From Eurosta solidaginis (Eukaryota > Arthropoda > Insecta > Diptera > Tephritidae), in contig NC_090319.1 in NCBI RefSeq assembly GCF_040869045.1, positions 63,708,779-63,772,778 of the forward strand: DNA of 64,000 nt. The letters are read 5' to 3'. Numbering within the stretch: position 1 is the first letter of the stretch; each line of letters opens with the position of its first letter. This document shows, one piece after another, positions 44,491 to 56,230 of the stretch. The position numbers and the translations under genes were made by a program. Under the pieces are notes generated by a model. The model saw only the letters and a program-made list of their open reading frames with translations, had not been told where the DNA came from and made no database searches.

Positions 44491-46950
44491 TTTTTATACT
44501 TAGTTGAGCAGAGCTCACAGAGTATATTAACTTTGATTGGATAACGGTTGGCTGTACAGGTATAAAGGAATCGAGATAGATATAGACTTCCATATATCAA
44601 AATCATCAGTATCGAAAAAAAATTTGATTGAGCCATGTCCGTCCGTCTGTCCGTTAACACGATAACTTGAGTAAATCGAGGTATCTTGATGAAATTTGGT
44701 ATGTAGATTCCTGGGCACTCATCTCAGATCGCTATTTAAAATGAACGATATCGGACTATAACCACCCCCACCTTTTCGATATCGAAAATTTCGAAAAACA
44801 GAAAAAATGCGATAATTGCCAAAGGCGGTTAAAGCGATGAAACTTTGTAGATGGGTTGACGTTATGACGCAGAATAGAAAATTAGTAAGATTTTGGACAA
44901 TGGGCGTGGCACCGCCCACTTTTACAAGAAGGTAATTTAAAAGTTTTGCAAGCTGTAATTTGGCAGTCGTTGAAGATATCATAATGAAATTTGGCAGGAA
45001 CGTTACTACTATTACTATATGTGCTAAATAAAAATTAGTAAAATTGGATGAAGAACACGCCCACTTTTAAAAAAAATTTTTTTTAAAATTCAAATTTTAA
45101 CAAAAAATTTAATATCTTTACTGTATATAAGTAAATTAAGTCAAAATTCAACTCCAGTAATGATATGATGCAACAAAATACAAAAATAAAAGAAAATTTC
45201 AAAATGGGCGTGGCTCCGCCCATTTTCATTTAGTTTGTCTAGAATACTTTTAATGCCATAAGTCGAACAAAAATTTACCAATCCTTCTCAAATTTGGTAG
45301 GGGCATAGATTCTATGACGGTAACTGTTCTCTGTGAAAATGGGCGAAATCGGTGGAAGCCACGCCCAGTTTTTATACACAGTCCACCGTCTGTCCTTCCG
45401 CTCGGCTTTTAACACAATAACTTGAGCAAAAATCGATATATCTTTACTAAACTTAGACCACGTACTTATCTGAACTCACTTTATCTTGGTATAAAAAATG
45501 GCCGAAATCCGGCCATAACCACGCCCACTTTATCGATATCGAAAATTACGAAAAATGAAAAAAATGCCATAATTCTATACCAAATACGAAAAAAGGGATG
45601 AAACATGGAAAATGGATTGGTTTATTGACGCAAAATATAACTTTGGAAAAAACTTTGTAAAATGGGTGTGACACCTACCATATTTAGTAGAAGAAAATGA
45701 AAAAGTTCTACAAGGCGAAATCAACAGCCCTTGGAATCTTGGCAGGAATACTGTTAGTGGTATTGCATATATAAATAAATTAGCAGTACCCGACAGATGA
45801 TTTTCTGGATCACCTGGTCCACATTTTGGTCGATATCGCGAGAACGCCTTCACATATACATCTAAGGGCCACTCGCTTTTAAAACCCTCATTAATACCTT
45901 TAATTTGAAATCCATATCGTACAAACACATTCTAGAGTCACCCCTGGCCCACCCTAATGGCGATATCTCGAAAAGGCGTCCACCTATAGACCTAATGCCC
46001 ACTCCCTCTTAAAATGCTCAGTAACACCTTTCGTTTGATACCCATATCGTACAAACATTCTATAGTCACCCCTGGCCCACCCTAATGGCGATATCTCGAA
46101 AAGGCGTCCACCTATAGACCTAATGCCCACACCCTCTTAAAATGCTCAGTAACACTTTTCGTTTGATACCCATATCGTATAAACATTCTAGAGTCACCCC
46201 TGGCCCACCCTAATGGCAATATCTCGAAAAGGCGTCCACCTATAGACCTAATGCCCACTCCCTCTTAAAATGCTCAGTAACACTTTTCGTTTGATTCCCA
46301 TATCGTACAAATATTCTAGAGTCACCCCTGGCCCACCCTAATGGAGATATCTCGAAAAGGCGTCCACCTATAGACCTAATGCCCACTCTCTCTTAAAATG
46401 CTCAGTAACACCTTTCATTTGATTCCCATATCGTACAAACACATTCTAGAGACACCCCTGGTCCACCTTTATGGCGATATCTCGAAACGTCGTCCACCTA
46501 TGGAACTAAGGATCACTCCTTTTCAAAATACTCATTAACAGCTTTTGATACCCATATCGTACAAACATATTCTAGAGTCACACCTGGTCCACCTTTATGG
46601 CGATTTCTCGAAAATGCGTTCATCTATAGAACTAAAGCCCATTCCCTTTTAAAATACTCATTACCACCTTTCATTTGATACCCATATCGTACAAACAAAT
46701 TCTAGAGTCGCCCTGGTCCACCTTTATGGCGATATCCCTAAATGGCGTCCATCCATAGAACTATGGCCTACTCTCTCTTTTAAAAATACTCTTTAATACC
46801 TTCCATTTGATACACATGTCATACAACCACATTCCAGGGTTACCCTAGGTTCATTTTCCTACATGGTGATTTTCCTTATTTTGTCTCCATAGCTCTCAAC
46901 TGAGTATGTAATGTTCGGTTACACCCGAACTTAACCTTCCTTACTTGTTT
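44491..46950 (-). mobile_element. long non-coding element ('taagttcgggtgtaaccgaac' family), copy 2
   Basis: Reverse-oriented full-length copy of the 6212-7865 element. It starts (plus strand) 'tttttatacttagttgagca' and ends 'cggttacacccgaacttaac' then 'cttccttacttg'. It is longer than copy 1 because the minisatellite at 45800-46860 has more units. Blocks such as 'gtccgtccgtctgtccgtta' and 'gggcgtggctccgcccattt' keep the order of copy 1. Short frames inside are not shared between copies. Confidence 0.8.
45800..46860 (-). repeat. ~128-bp minisatellite, about eight units
   Basis: Units are marked by 'tctagagtcacccctgg'-type sequence at about 45931, 46059, 46187, 46315, 46445, 46571, 46701 and 46831 (spacing 126-130 bp). 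Each unit carries 'tttgatacccatatcgtaca', 'cgatatctcgaaaaggcgtc' and 'cctcttaaaatgctcagtaa' blocks. The central units are nearly identical, the outer ones diverged. Confidence 0.9.
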
Positions 46951-47489
46951 TTTATAAATATGGTTCCATTTTCTAACTCACTGTTTCAATAAAGCTTTTT
47001 TATATAATAACAAGTTTTTGCGTTGCAGAAAAGAAATGAAATTTCCGCGTGCGCATCAAACTGTTTTCTACTTCCTTTATGTTAGTTTCGTTGGATGTTT
47101 TTCCGCCAATTTCCGTACAAAATTTGGAGAATGTTTCAATCCATTTTTGAGTAGTTTCCCGAAGAGCTAGAGTCTTGAAAATTTGGCCGCACATCGAAAC
47201 TCGGTGACAACTTATCGTGAGCAAAAAACTTTCCTAGATGTTGCAGGGATCGTCGAAATTCTAAAAAATGTTCGAGCTTGGAAATTTTGTTTTCAAATTT
47301 AAAGAACCTGCAAATAAATCAGAAATCTGAAACTTTGAAAGAAGATTTGGGCTCTCCTGGGTTGTAATGTTTAGGACAAAAAAGTTGTCTAGATGGGACA
47401 GGGATCGAGATATTTAGAAAATTCAATTACAAAATGTAGAATTTTCAGACCGCTGCTTGAGTAACTTCCCTTAGAGCTAGAGTCTGTTT
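46951..47489. repeat. diverged dispersed repeat, left part
   Basis: From about 47150 it contains 'gagctagagtcttgaaaatt', 'gatgggacagggatcgagat' and 'gaaattttgttttcaaattt' phrases that recur two to three times here and at 49450-50050. One repeat region appears to be split by the LINE at 47490-49390. The first 200 bp are unassigned. Confidence 0.55.
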
Positions 47490-49390
47490 TTTTTCTCGGA
47501 CGTTGTGGCAGCGCACTGCCCTCAAGTGGCCCGATGAAACCAGGCTAATCCTGTTTTTGTTGTTTTTTAATTCATATATGCTTGTTTTGTGTTTTTTTTT
47601 TTTTTTATCCTAATTCTTATTTATGTGTTATTTATAATTTTTTGGTTACCGAGTCTTTGAGAGGCAGTGGCTTCTTAAGCGCCGAGATCTAAAACCACTC
47701 AGCTACAGAGAAACTCATCAGCTGAGAAATATAGATTCACAAAATACAATAGATTAAAAGTATAAATATAATTTTTATTCTCGAGTGAGAGTTATAATCT
47801 TCACAAAAACATAGAAAAGGTTCGTGTAGTTGGAAATTGCTTCTGCATTGTTTAAAAATTATAGGTTTATAATGCCTTCAAACTCGGCATGGAACATTCA
47901 AGTTTACTTCGTTCAAAAGAAATGGGCTTGAAATCGATCCATTTAAAAGTCTAGCCATAAATAGTACACCCAGCATTCTCTGCGACTTGCAAGTGTAGGA
48001 AGATTAATTAGTTTTAATCGATTAGTGTAAGGAGGAAGATTATACGGAGAGTCCCACTGAAGATTTCTCAAGGCGAAAAGTAAAAACTGTTTTTGAATTT
48101 ATTCTAGTCTATCCACATGAACTTGATAACGCGGATTCCAAATTATCGATCCATATTCTAATATCGGCCTCACCAATGATGTAAAAAGGGTTTTTGTAAC
48201 GTAAGGATCACTAAACTCTTTTGCCCATCTTTTCAAAAATGCTAAAACTCCTCTCGCTTTATTGACAGTGGCATTAATATGAGGGTTGAAACTGAGTTTG
48301 CAATTCATTGTAACTCCCAAGTCGACAAAAACATCAACGCTTTCCAGAGTTTGGCCATTAATTGTATTGGCTGTATGTTCCCACGTGAAAAACATATGGA
48401 TTTACATTTTACTATGTTGAGAGGCATAAAATTCGCATTACACCAAGTAACTAAACGATTTAAATCCGCCTGGAGTACAGAACGTTCTTCAACCGACGCG
48501 TATGACTTAAAACGTTTTACGTCGTCGGCATACATTAAAATGTTAGAATATTTTATAGATGTGGAAGCATCGTTTATAAAGATCAAAAACAGAATAGGAC
48601 CGAGATGACTGCCCTGAGGCACACAGGAGGGAACATCGATGACAATGTTTTTAAAAATGACTCTTTGAGTTCTACCGCAAAGATAGGAGGAGATCCAGCG
48701 AGTTAGGCCAGGTTGAAAACCAAGCAATTCGAGTTTATAAACAAGTAATGAGTGGCGTACTTTGTCGAATGCTTTGCTGAAATCAGTGTATATAACGTCG
48801 GTATGATGATTGTTTCTAAACCCATTAAAGACGTGAGTTGTAAATTCAAGCTAATTGGTTGTGGTTGATTTGGCTCTACAAAAGCCATGCTGAGCACTAT
48901 CTATCAATGTAGAAATCGAAATGTAAGGTGATTAGTAACGATTGCTTTGAAAAGCTTAGGGATAGCGGAGAGCTTTGCTATTCCACGATATTTTTCAATA
49001 GACGACTTGCTTCCTTTTTTATGGAGTGGAATAAGAAAAGATTTCTTCCAAGCTGTAGGGAAAATGCCATTTTTTAAAGAGAGGTTAAACAGATCAGTAA
49101 GGGGCTGGTAAATGTATTCCGCACATTTTTTAAGAAAACATGTTGGGATCAAATCGGGACCGTAATTGAAGGATTCTTTTAGGGTCTTTAGATGTAGTAG
49201 AACATCATCAGGCAACAAATGTGGGGCATATATTGAGTTACTAGAATGGAGCTCATACGGATAATTTGTAGGTGATGAATCAACGACAGCAGAGTAATTA
49301 GAGTGAAAGAATTGAGCGAAGAAGTTTGCAATCTCTTGATCGTCGCTGGAAATGCTATTTCTAAACTTCATGGCAGAAGGAAACCCGTTA
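47490..49390 (-). pseudogene. Jockey/CR1-type LINE, decayed reverse transcriptase
   Basis: Read from the right: AMKFRNSISSDDQEIANFF, FNYGPDLIPTCFL, WKKSFLIPLHKKGSK and YRGIAKLS; after a shift, DFSKAFDKVRH, then LLGFQPGLTRWI, VPQGSHLGPILFLIFIND and YADD; after another shift FVDLGVTM, FNPHI, RPILEYGSIIWNP and VDRLE. This is the RT order of Jockey/CR1-type LINEs, with motif A Asp and YADD present. Stops and shifts, at least four, break the frame. The remainder to about 47600 matches the post-RT region (LASRRECW). Bases 47491-47549 match 39374-39431 inverted. Confidence 0.85.
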
Positions 49391-50395
49391 GTTCTTTACG
49401 AAATTACATTTTACATATGTAAGCTTTATAACACTTTTTATTAATTTCAAAATATTTATGACGGAAATGATTTTCGCTAGGTAGTCCAGAGATCGTGAAA
49501 ATTTACAAAATAATCCCAGCTTTGAAATTTTATTTTCAGCTTAAAGGAAATATTTAGAATAAAAGATTGTTCTAGGTGGGACAGAGTTCTAGTTATTCAG
49601 AGATATTGAGAAAGTGTAATTTTGCGACCGCTTATGAGTTACTTGCCGTGGAGCTAGATTATTAAAACTGAGAACATATTTCAGAGCTCCATGACAGTGC
49701 AACATGAAGAAAAAATTCGCTAGGTGGTCCAGAGATCATGATAATTAAAAAAATTGTCCAAACTTAGAAATTTTGTTTTCAGGAAACAAAGGAACTTCCC
49801 GTAAACCCAGCTACCTGAAACTTTGAACCAAACTTTGGGCTATCTTAGGATGAAATGTTTAGGACAAAGGGTTTTCTTGATGGGACAGGGATCGAGATAT
49901 TCAGAGAAATTTAGAAAGTCAACTTACAACATGTGGAATCTTGCAACCCCTTTTTGAGTACCTTGCCATTGAGCTAGATCCTTGAAACTAAGAAAGTATT
50001 TCAGAACCCCATGACTATAAAAATTTTTACAGTTGCAATGTTAAAACCTGAGTGTCGAAGTTCAACAAGATTATGTCTTTGTTTAAATCGACACTTTACA
50101 TTCTTCTGGACCATTGATATAAAGGAAGTACTTAAGAATGTGTTATCTTCTTCTTGTTAACTGATCTTATTGTAAACCTCTACAATATAAGTTTTTTGTG
50201 TGATGGTTAGTTTTTGTAAGAGTTCTGCTCCCTCCAAGTCAATACATTATTTTTCCTAAGATTTTCACAATTTTTTAATGGACGAGCCAGGGCCGGGTCT
50301 GCTGTTTACTATGTCGATCTAGAAATAAGGGTTGATAGGCGCAATTCACAGCTTACGCAAACCAATTTTCAACTTCACCTATGCATGTATAATCC
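49391..50395. repeat. diverged dispersed repeat, right part
   Basis: 'ttcgctaggtggtccagaga' at about 49471 and 49709 (238 bp apart), and 'gggacagggatcgagat'-type blocks at about 49580 and 49870. Same family as 47150-47489. Bases 50050-50395 are unassigned. Confidence 0.55.
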
Positions 50396-50605
50396 ATATT
50401 TTGCAGACGAGGCTCTGGTGGCTACAGGTTCCTCGTGGAATAAGGGGATGTGGGGTTGGGACAGCCTAGAATGTTCAGTGTGGTCATATTTAACCGTTCG
50501 CGATATGGTCGGGTGCTTGTTACCGGAATGTACCGGATCTATATCCGGAAAAAGACCATCACCATACGTAACAATTTTGAAAACTACAACAACAACATCT
50601 GTAAA
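50396..50605 (+). mobile_element. (CAA)n-tailed retroelement, copy 3
   Basis: Matches 12500-12730: 'tgtggtcatatttaaccgtt', 'gttaccggaatgtaccggat', then 'actacaacaacaacatctg'. A short internal deletion removes the segment around the 'ggacgggctagtacc' block. Confidence 0.75.
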
Positions 50606-50634
50606 TAAATAGATCATTCAGGTGGCCAGATTAA

Positions 50635-51197
50635 TGCAGTATCTTTCGGGCGAGACTTCGTTCAGGCAAAACCATACATCTATTCTGGGTTCCCAGTCAT
50701 GAAAGGATAGAAGGTAACGAAAAGGTGGATGAGTTGGAAAAGGTGCATACAGAACTCGATGAAACGACGACAGACGTACCAATCTGTTTGGGGAAATCAA
50801 AAGGAGGCAGGAGTTGCATATGATCCATAAAGCGAAAAAGGCGTGGACAGAAGCGCGGGGTTGTAAAATTTCTAAAACCATGTGCAAACCTTATGACGTT
50901 AGCCTCACAAAGTTACTCAAGTTGGACACGTTCTGTGTTCGTGTTCTGACCACGTGAGTTCAAGGCTACATATACTAGGCGCTGCAAAGCTGCCAGATCT
51001 CGAGGCTGCAATTAAGCTAGGTCCTAGAAAATATGTAGTATTTGACAAGAGGACGGAGTTATTTTATAACGTAAGTGCTGGTACCAAACTTGGGGGTTTT
51101 CCGTTTCTTCGTCAAACTAATTCTGGTAACACTATGGACACATTCAGTCTATGTGAGGTCTTTGTTGACCGGTCAGTTGAACCTAACCTCACCAGCT
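50635..51197 (+). pseudogene. LOA-type LINE 3' fragment
   Basis: Matches the 32-kb LINE from the RNase H end (HLFWVPSHERIEGNEKVDEL-like) through 'gcgtggacagaagcgcgggg' to 'gaggacggagttattttata' and the 3'UTR 'cagtctatgtgaggtc'. It has an internal deletion near 50927 and several shifts. Confidence 0.85.
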
Positions 51198-51939
51198 GCG
51201 CAGTTTTCAGAACAAGTAAGAAAGTGTGGAGAAAGCCTCTAAACTCTGCATGTTTGGCTTTATTTATACTGTGTGTCGAACAAACCATGAAAGAAATTTC
51301 TACTTAAGTTTACATTTAGACCTTGAACTTTAGCTAATATATTTAAAACGATAATCTATGGAAGCGTTATCCCCCTTTTTTATCTTTACCAAGAGCAGTG
51401 ACGTACTTTTCATTCATACGGACCAATTTTTCAAACGGAATATACGACTTCATATGCACTACAACAATAAAATAACCATCACAATTCAATAAGTTTGTAG
51501 CCTTCATTTGCTATTGAGTCCTTCGATTTTTAGTTACACAATTATAACCGATCAAAAGGATGAATTCAATGACATAATTGCATAATTGTGCAAATGGGTG
51601 TGTACTTGTGTTTGTGTACAAATAATGTATTTCTATGTGTGTGTTATATATCAGCCAAAATACGTGACAAAGCTTTCAAAAAATACAATTTAATTTACTT
51701 TCAAAGGTTCGGTCAATAAAATGTGGATTTATTCACCATTTTCCATTGAATTTTGTATTTATGTACATATTTTTGCCATTTTTTTTTTTTGTATTTTACT
51801 ATTGCTGCTTCGTATTTACAAATATTTTAGCTGTAAATGTACTTAGTATAAACATCAATTGTGTGTGTGTGTGTGTGTGTAGTTGTTAGATTAAAATATG
51901 ACAAAACATTTATAGCAAAAACTATTTCAGGTTACTTAC
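51198..51939. other. 5' end of intron 1
   Basis: AT-rich with a (TG)n run at 51861-51880; nothing else recognised. Confidence 0.55.
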
Positions 51940-52001
51940 AGTGATGCACTACATAGACTGGCAAAATAAAATATCACCCAAAAGTAATGGCCGGTGTCCA
52001 T
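51940..52001 (-). CDS. GluClalpha: GluClalpha exon 1: start codon and signal peptide
   Basis: The ATG is at 52001 (minus strand), with A at -3 and G at +4, a good fly start context. It encodes MDTGHYFWVIFYFASLC followed by SAS and the first two bases of a Leu codon, then the donor GTAAGT at 51939. The hydrophobic run at residues 6-17 followed by small residues is a secretory signal peptide, which sends the receptor subunit to the ER membrane. The phase (2 bases) is completed by the first base of exon 2, giving Ser-Leu-Ala-Asn-Asn across the junction, as in Drosophila GluClalpha. The exon is too short for ordinary ORF calling and was found by looking for the partner of exon 2. Whether the 5'UTR is contiguous or split cannot be told. 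Confidence 0.93.
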
Positions 52002-52292
52002 GATTTGTATGATATGGAAATTTTTATTCCCTTGGCATGCGTGTTTATGTTTACAGGTGAAGTTGATGTGATTTTATAGCCAAAATGGCACAAATGCTTT
52101 TATTTATTTCATCGAATGGCTGGAAATAGATAAAGAAATAATGTTTTTAGTTTATAGGTAATGGCCCATTTTTATTTGTTTGAACACGGTATAATTTAAG
52201 CATGATTTTAAGTCAGTTATATTCAACTTCAGGGCTGCTCAAAAATGTTTATATTGCAGTGCAACTCAAAATACATAGGTATATATACAAAA
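52002..52292 (-). promoter_or_regulatory. region just upstream of the GluClalpha start codon
   Basis: The 291 bp between the start codon and the 3' end of a Helitron must hold 5'UTR, a 5'UTR intron end or proximal promoter. I see no convincing TATA box, initiator or splice acceptor in it. Assignment as regulatory is by position only. Confidence 0.35.
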
Positions 52293-53162
52293 CTAGCGGA
52301 CCCGGCAGACGTTGTTCTGCCATAAATTTGGCCTACCTGCATACATTTTAAAAAGCTTTTTCCGTTTAATTCTGCCCTCCCCCTTAACTTTTTCCTAATC
52401 CTTTTATTCACTCCTCCCTCCATCTTTTTCGCTTCATCTATCTCCATCTTCGTCTTATTCTCTCTCCTCTCAGTCTATCTCTTTTGTTCCAGTCCCAGTC
52501 CCACTCCGAGTCTCAGTCCCAGTCCTAGTCCTAATCCCAGTCACAGTCCGTCTCTGGTAGGAAAAAGGATCGTAAACACTAATATAGGCATATTTATATA
52601 CCGAATTTCAGGCAAATCGAATAGGACATATGTAAATAGGTATGTGGGTATTATTAATTCATGTCTCTATTTCGGCTTCGCATGCATATTTATCAGTTTT
52701 GCCAGGTTGATGCGACTAAATCGAATATCACAATGAAAATTAATTTAGAGCTCTCAGCAACAGCTTTCATTTGATATCCATATTACCCACACATTCTAGG
52801 GGTATCGGGGTCCACATTTTGGCCTATATATCGAGACCCTAGTCACCCAGCGGTATAATATATTACTCTGTACTAAAGCACTCATCAACAGCTTTCATTT
52901 GATATCCATATTGTATAAACACTGTATAGGCATTCATGGGCCCACGTTTTGGCCTATATCTCGAGACCCACCCTAGTCACCCAGGGTATGAAAATTACCC
53001 TCTACTAAGGCACTCCTCAACAGCTTTCATTTGTTATCCATATTCTATAAACAAATTCTAGGGGTACCCTGGTCCACGTTTGAACAAAATCGACTGACGC
53101 ATCTCTTCAAACACCGGCGACTAACTAACACACGTTTTAGCCTTTCCTTTTATATATGTAGA
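52293..53162 (-). mobile_element. non-autonomous Helitron, both ends present
   Basis: 870 bp. On the minus strand it begins TCTACATATATAAAAGG at 53162, preceded by A, and ends CTAG at 52293, followed by T, the A/T target rule of Helitrons. About 9 bp before the CTAG is the hairpin GGCAGA-ACAAC-GTCTGCC. It contains about three units of a minisatellite (52740-53080) related to that at 45.8 kb, and a (CCCAGT)n-like tract at 52490-52550. No coding. Confidence 0.85.
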
Positions 53163-54127
53163 TTTTTATTTTTCACACTTCACTATAATATTAAAGCGAA
53201 ATGCAGATATTCATTGCTTTTGAAATTCGGCTTAAAAATTGCACACGGAACAACTAAAGACTCTCCTGAATTAAAAAAAAATGTCTTAGTACTTCTAAAT
53301 CGCGGGCTACCTCAGAAACCCCGGATTCGGGGTAATCACCACCCCCTTCCCTCGACGGGCCTGGTGATGTGCTATACTTGATATCATTCGCTATAATATT
53401 TTTTATTGATAAGCAGGTTGTTTAATTAAACACCAAGCAATTACACGGAAGTATATCCGCACCACTGAAAATATTAGTGCCGCTGCGTATACGTATAAAT
53501 ATTTAAAAAAAATTGCAATAAGATAATGTTGCGAATATAAACTGAGATATAACCTATCCTATATTTCAAGCTAGATTGAACTACACACGGAGTGCAAAAC
53601 AAATTCAAAATCGGTTCAGTAGTTTAGGAGTCCATCGCGGACAAACATAGTGAAACGTGATTTGTGTATATAAAAATAATATGCACACTGAAAATTTTCT
53701 AAATCGAAAAAAAATGCATTTTAAATGTTTAAAGAATTTTGATGGTCCCCTTAATGAATAAGTTTTAATTTAAATTTTTCTCACGGCTACAATATTTTTG
53801 AAACATTTTTTTGTGTCAATTTGTTGGTGTAAATTTGAACATTATACCGAAGTGCCTTGGCTTAATATGGAAGTGCTGTTTCTTTGCACTTTTATATGAA
53901 ATTCAGGCACTTTCATATGAATCGAATTTATATGTGAGGGCATATAGGAGTGCTATGAAATTCTTTTATATGCAAAGTGTGAATTTGTAACTGTGCCTAT
54001 TCTTCACATGCTATAAGTATAGAAGTGCTGAACAGCTCTGGTCAACATAAACACTATTTCGTCTTTTAAAAGTATTAAAAATTTAAGATTACGCGAGCGC
54101 GATTTTAGCTCTTTAAAAAAAGGTTTT
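53163..54127. other. upstream sequence with a Helitron-like fragment
   Basis: Bases 53560-53690 ('aaaatcggttcagtagttta', 'ggagtccatcgcggac', ending 'gtgtatataaaaat') look in reverse like the 5' region of another Helitron of the same type; 53310-53365 is a CCCCGG-rich piece with 'ccctcgacgggcctgg', recalling the GC-rich ends near base 230. The rest is unassigned. Confidence 0.45.
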
Positions 54128-54870
54128 AGGCCCGGTTTTTCAGTAGTTGGTTAAGCTCAGCTTAAAATAAGTCTGCTTAAGCTCTAGTCAAATTCAAACT
54201 CCAGTTAAACTACTGAGCAGTTTTTCAATAACAGTTTAAGGCCGCGTTTGGGGTACGCTTTTTGTACGGCAACATTGGTTTTTATTATCTAGATAATTTG
54301 TAGATACAGCAACAGCTGGATTTCGTTTACCCAACAAACATGGAAAAAATATTTCTCCAGCGAAATATATATCTAGTTCCGGATGGGATATCTAACATCA
54401 TTATTTAATTATTCTTAAACCAGACATCCAATTTCGTTCAACAATCACTATCCAACCTTTGAGATACTTTGTAAAATTTAGAGTTTTCGAGTTGATCTCC
54501 AACGTCATTAATATTTTCCAATTATTATTCAACTTTCGAGAGATTTTGAGAAAGGTACAGTTCTCAAATGAATATTCAAAACATTTCTCCAGTTGATATC
54601 CTACATTGGATATCGAGTTGAGGTGGAGTTGAAAAAAAATCTCCAAGGTGGTACCACCAAAACCAACAGCTGTTTATTGTGAGAAATAAACACCTGGTTA
54701 ATAGCAGTAATGAACCGTAATTAATGAAATAATGAAAATACTGTAGTATGGAATCTCACATTTGAGTCCAGTTAGAGAACCACAAGTTAGGAATTAAATT
54801 TTTTCAACTTAAGTAATAACATTTTTGGCTTAAAAAAAATTCCCTCTTTTGCTGAGTACGCTATGATTCT
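54128..54870. repeat. dispersed repeat copy B (uninterrupted)
   Basis: Same repeat as 4861-6200; begins 'ggcccggtttttcagtagtt', includes 'aaggccgcgtttggggtacg' and 'caacagctgtttattgtgag', and ends 'ccctcttttgctgag'. It is continuous across the position where the SINE dimer sits in copy A. Confidence 0.7.
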
Positions 54871-55404
54871 CGAGATGAGCCAACAGCTCTTACGATTTAA
54901 GAAGTATGCCTAGTTATGAATATGAGTTCTAATGGCACTCAAGCCCAATTGCTTATTGGGTATACTCGACGCCATTTCGAACGAACGCAAATAACTGATA
55001 GGTTAACTAGAGTTTAACCATGCCAGGGCGGCCGCTTAAGCTCAGCTTAAACTTCAGTTAGCCGTTCGGGGCCGTTTAGATTAATAGAAATGGTACCTAA
55101 TAAGGATGTGTCTAACCTCGATATTTTATAAGCATGCAGGACGTTCAATGATAATCAAGTTAAATTAAGTTAAGGTTTTGACAATTTTTGTGGAATTTTA
55201 ATAGTAATTGTCAAGTAAAGAACTACCACTTTTTATGCATAGGGTCAAGTGATCGCTGTTGTAAGCGCAAATTACTAACTTTTTTTATGCGAATACCCTG
55301 CCCGTGCTTATTTTAGCTGGAAACTGTGTTTAATATTAGGCAGTATTTTAGTCAGCTGCTGTGATTACGGCGAATATTTTTTTATAAATTTCAATTTAAA
55401 CAAA
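54871..55404. other. upstream sequence, nothing firm
   Basis: A 'cttaagctcagcttaaactt' phrase at 55036 recalls the preceding repeat; otherwise unassigned. Confidence 0.4.
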
Positions 55405-56230
55405 TAAAGGTGTCTAAGTTCGGGTGTAAGCGAACATTATATACTCAGCGTGAGCTTCAATTGTACATTTCATATTAGTTAATAACTTTTCTACAAAACA
55501 CGTGGTACCACCCATTTAAAAAAAATTGTCTCCTCATTTCCTCTTACAATAAAACTTGATAAGTGAAATATCATTGATTCAAAACTATTTTGTTATAGCT
55601 CATTATTCTAGTCTACGACCCTTTTAAACTTGTTTTGTATCTAAGTTGCCGTGGTCTTTAACTGATCCCGTCCACTTTTACTAGATATATTTTCTGCTAT
55701 AAGGAAAATATGTGTACACAATTTTATTACGATCCGTTAATTTTTATTCGAGTTATGGCTCCCGAAACATAGAAAATTGCTTAGTCATAAAACGGGCGGT
55801 GCCACGCCCATTTTTTAAAATTTGAAGTTTTTCCTATTTGTTGTTTTTATTCCACTTGGGAAATGAAATACCATTGGTATAAAGCTCTTTTTTGCAAAGA
55901 TATAGCTTACTTTGTTCGTCCACGACCCTTTTAAAAATCTTTTATATAAAAGTGGGCGCTGTCCTTAACCGATTTCGTTAATGTTTCTTCAAAACATTCC
56001 TTATAGTAAAGGCAATCTCTCTGCCGAATTTTAACGTGGACCCAGGCACCCCTAGAATGTGTTTATACAATATGGATATCAAATGAAAGCTGCTGATGAA
56101 TGATTTAGTACAGGGGAGTTTTCATACCTATTGGTGACTAGGGTCTCGAGATATAGGCCAAAACGTGGACCCAAATACCTCGAGACAATGTTTATACAAT
56201 ATGGATATCAAATGAAAGCTGTTGATGAGT
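55405..56230 (+). repeat. decayed long element and minisatellite units
   Basis: Starts with 'ctaagttcgggtgtaagcga' like the long elements, followed by 'ggcggtgccacgcccatttt'-type blocks. Bases 56040-56230 hold about 1.5 units of the Helitron-type minisatellite ('acaatatggatatcaaatga', 'tctcgagatataggccaaaa') running directly into the helicase gene. Confidence 0.6.

Larger units (their letters stand above)
3342..52001 (-). other. GluClalpha: GluClalpha gene, 5' portion (exons 1-4)
   Basis: Span of the only recognised host gene. Five minus-strand exon blocks (51940-52001, 42850-42962, 40976-41043 or 31399-31466, 3342-3411) each have an AG acceptor and a GTAAG/GTAAAG donor and join in phase. 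With one copy of exon 3 the joined frame is 313 nt, 104 codons plus one base. The peptide matches the N-terminus of insect glutamate-gated chloride channels, Cys-loop receptors of neurons and muscle that are the target of avermectins. Intron 1 is about 8.9 kb, intron 2 about 1.8 kb to exon 3A, and exon 4 lies about 28 kb beyond exon 3B. Exons for the rest of the ligand domain, Cys loop and M1-M4 are not seen and should lie left of base 1. Identification is from remembered family sequence and from the exon logic, not from a search. Confidence 0.93.

Noticed and set aside
45575..45928. 117-codon open frame in the long element
   Set aside because: Not open in the homologous copies at 6.5 and 61 kb; part of it is minisatellite.
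48279..48608. 109-codon plus-strand frame
   Set aside because: Antisense of the LINE reverse transcriptase.
53031..53381. 116-codon plus-strand frame at the Helitron edge
   Set aside because: Crosses the Helitron terminus and unrelated flank, so it cannot be an ancient gene; no motif.
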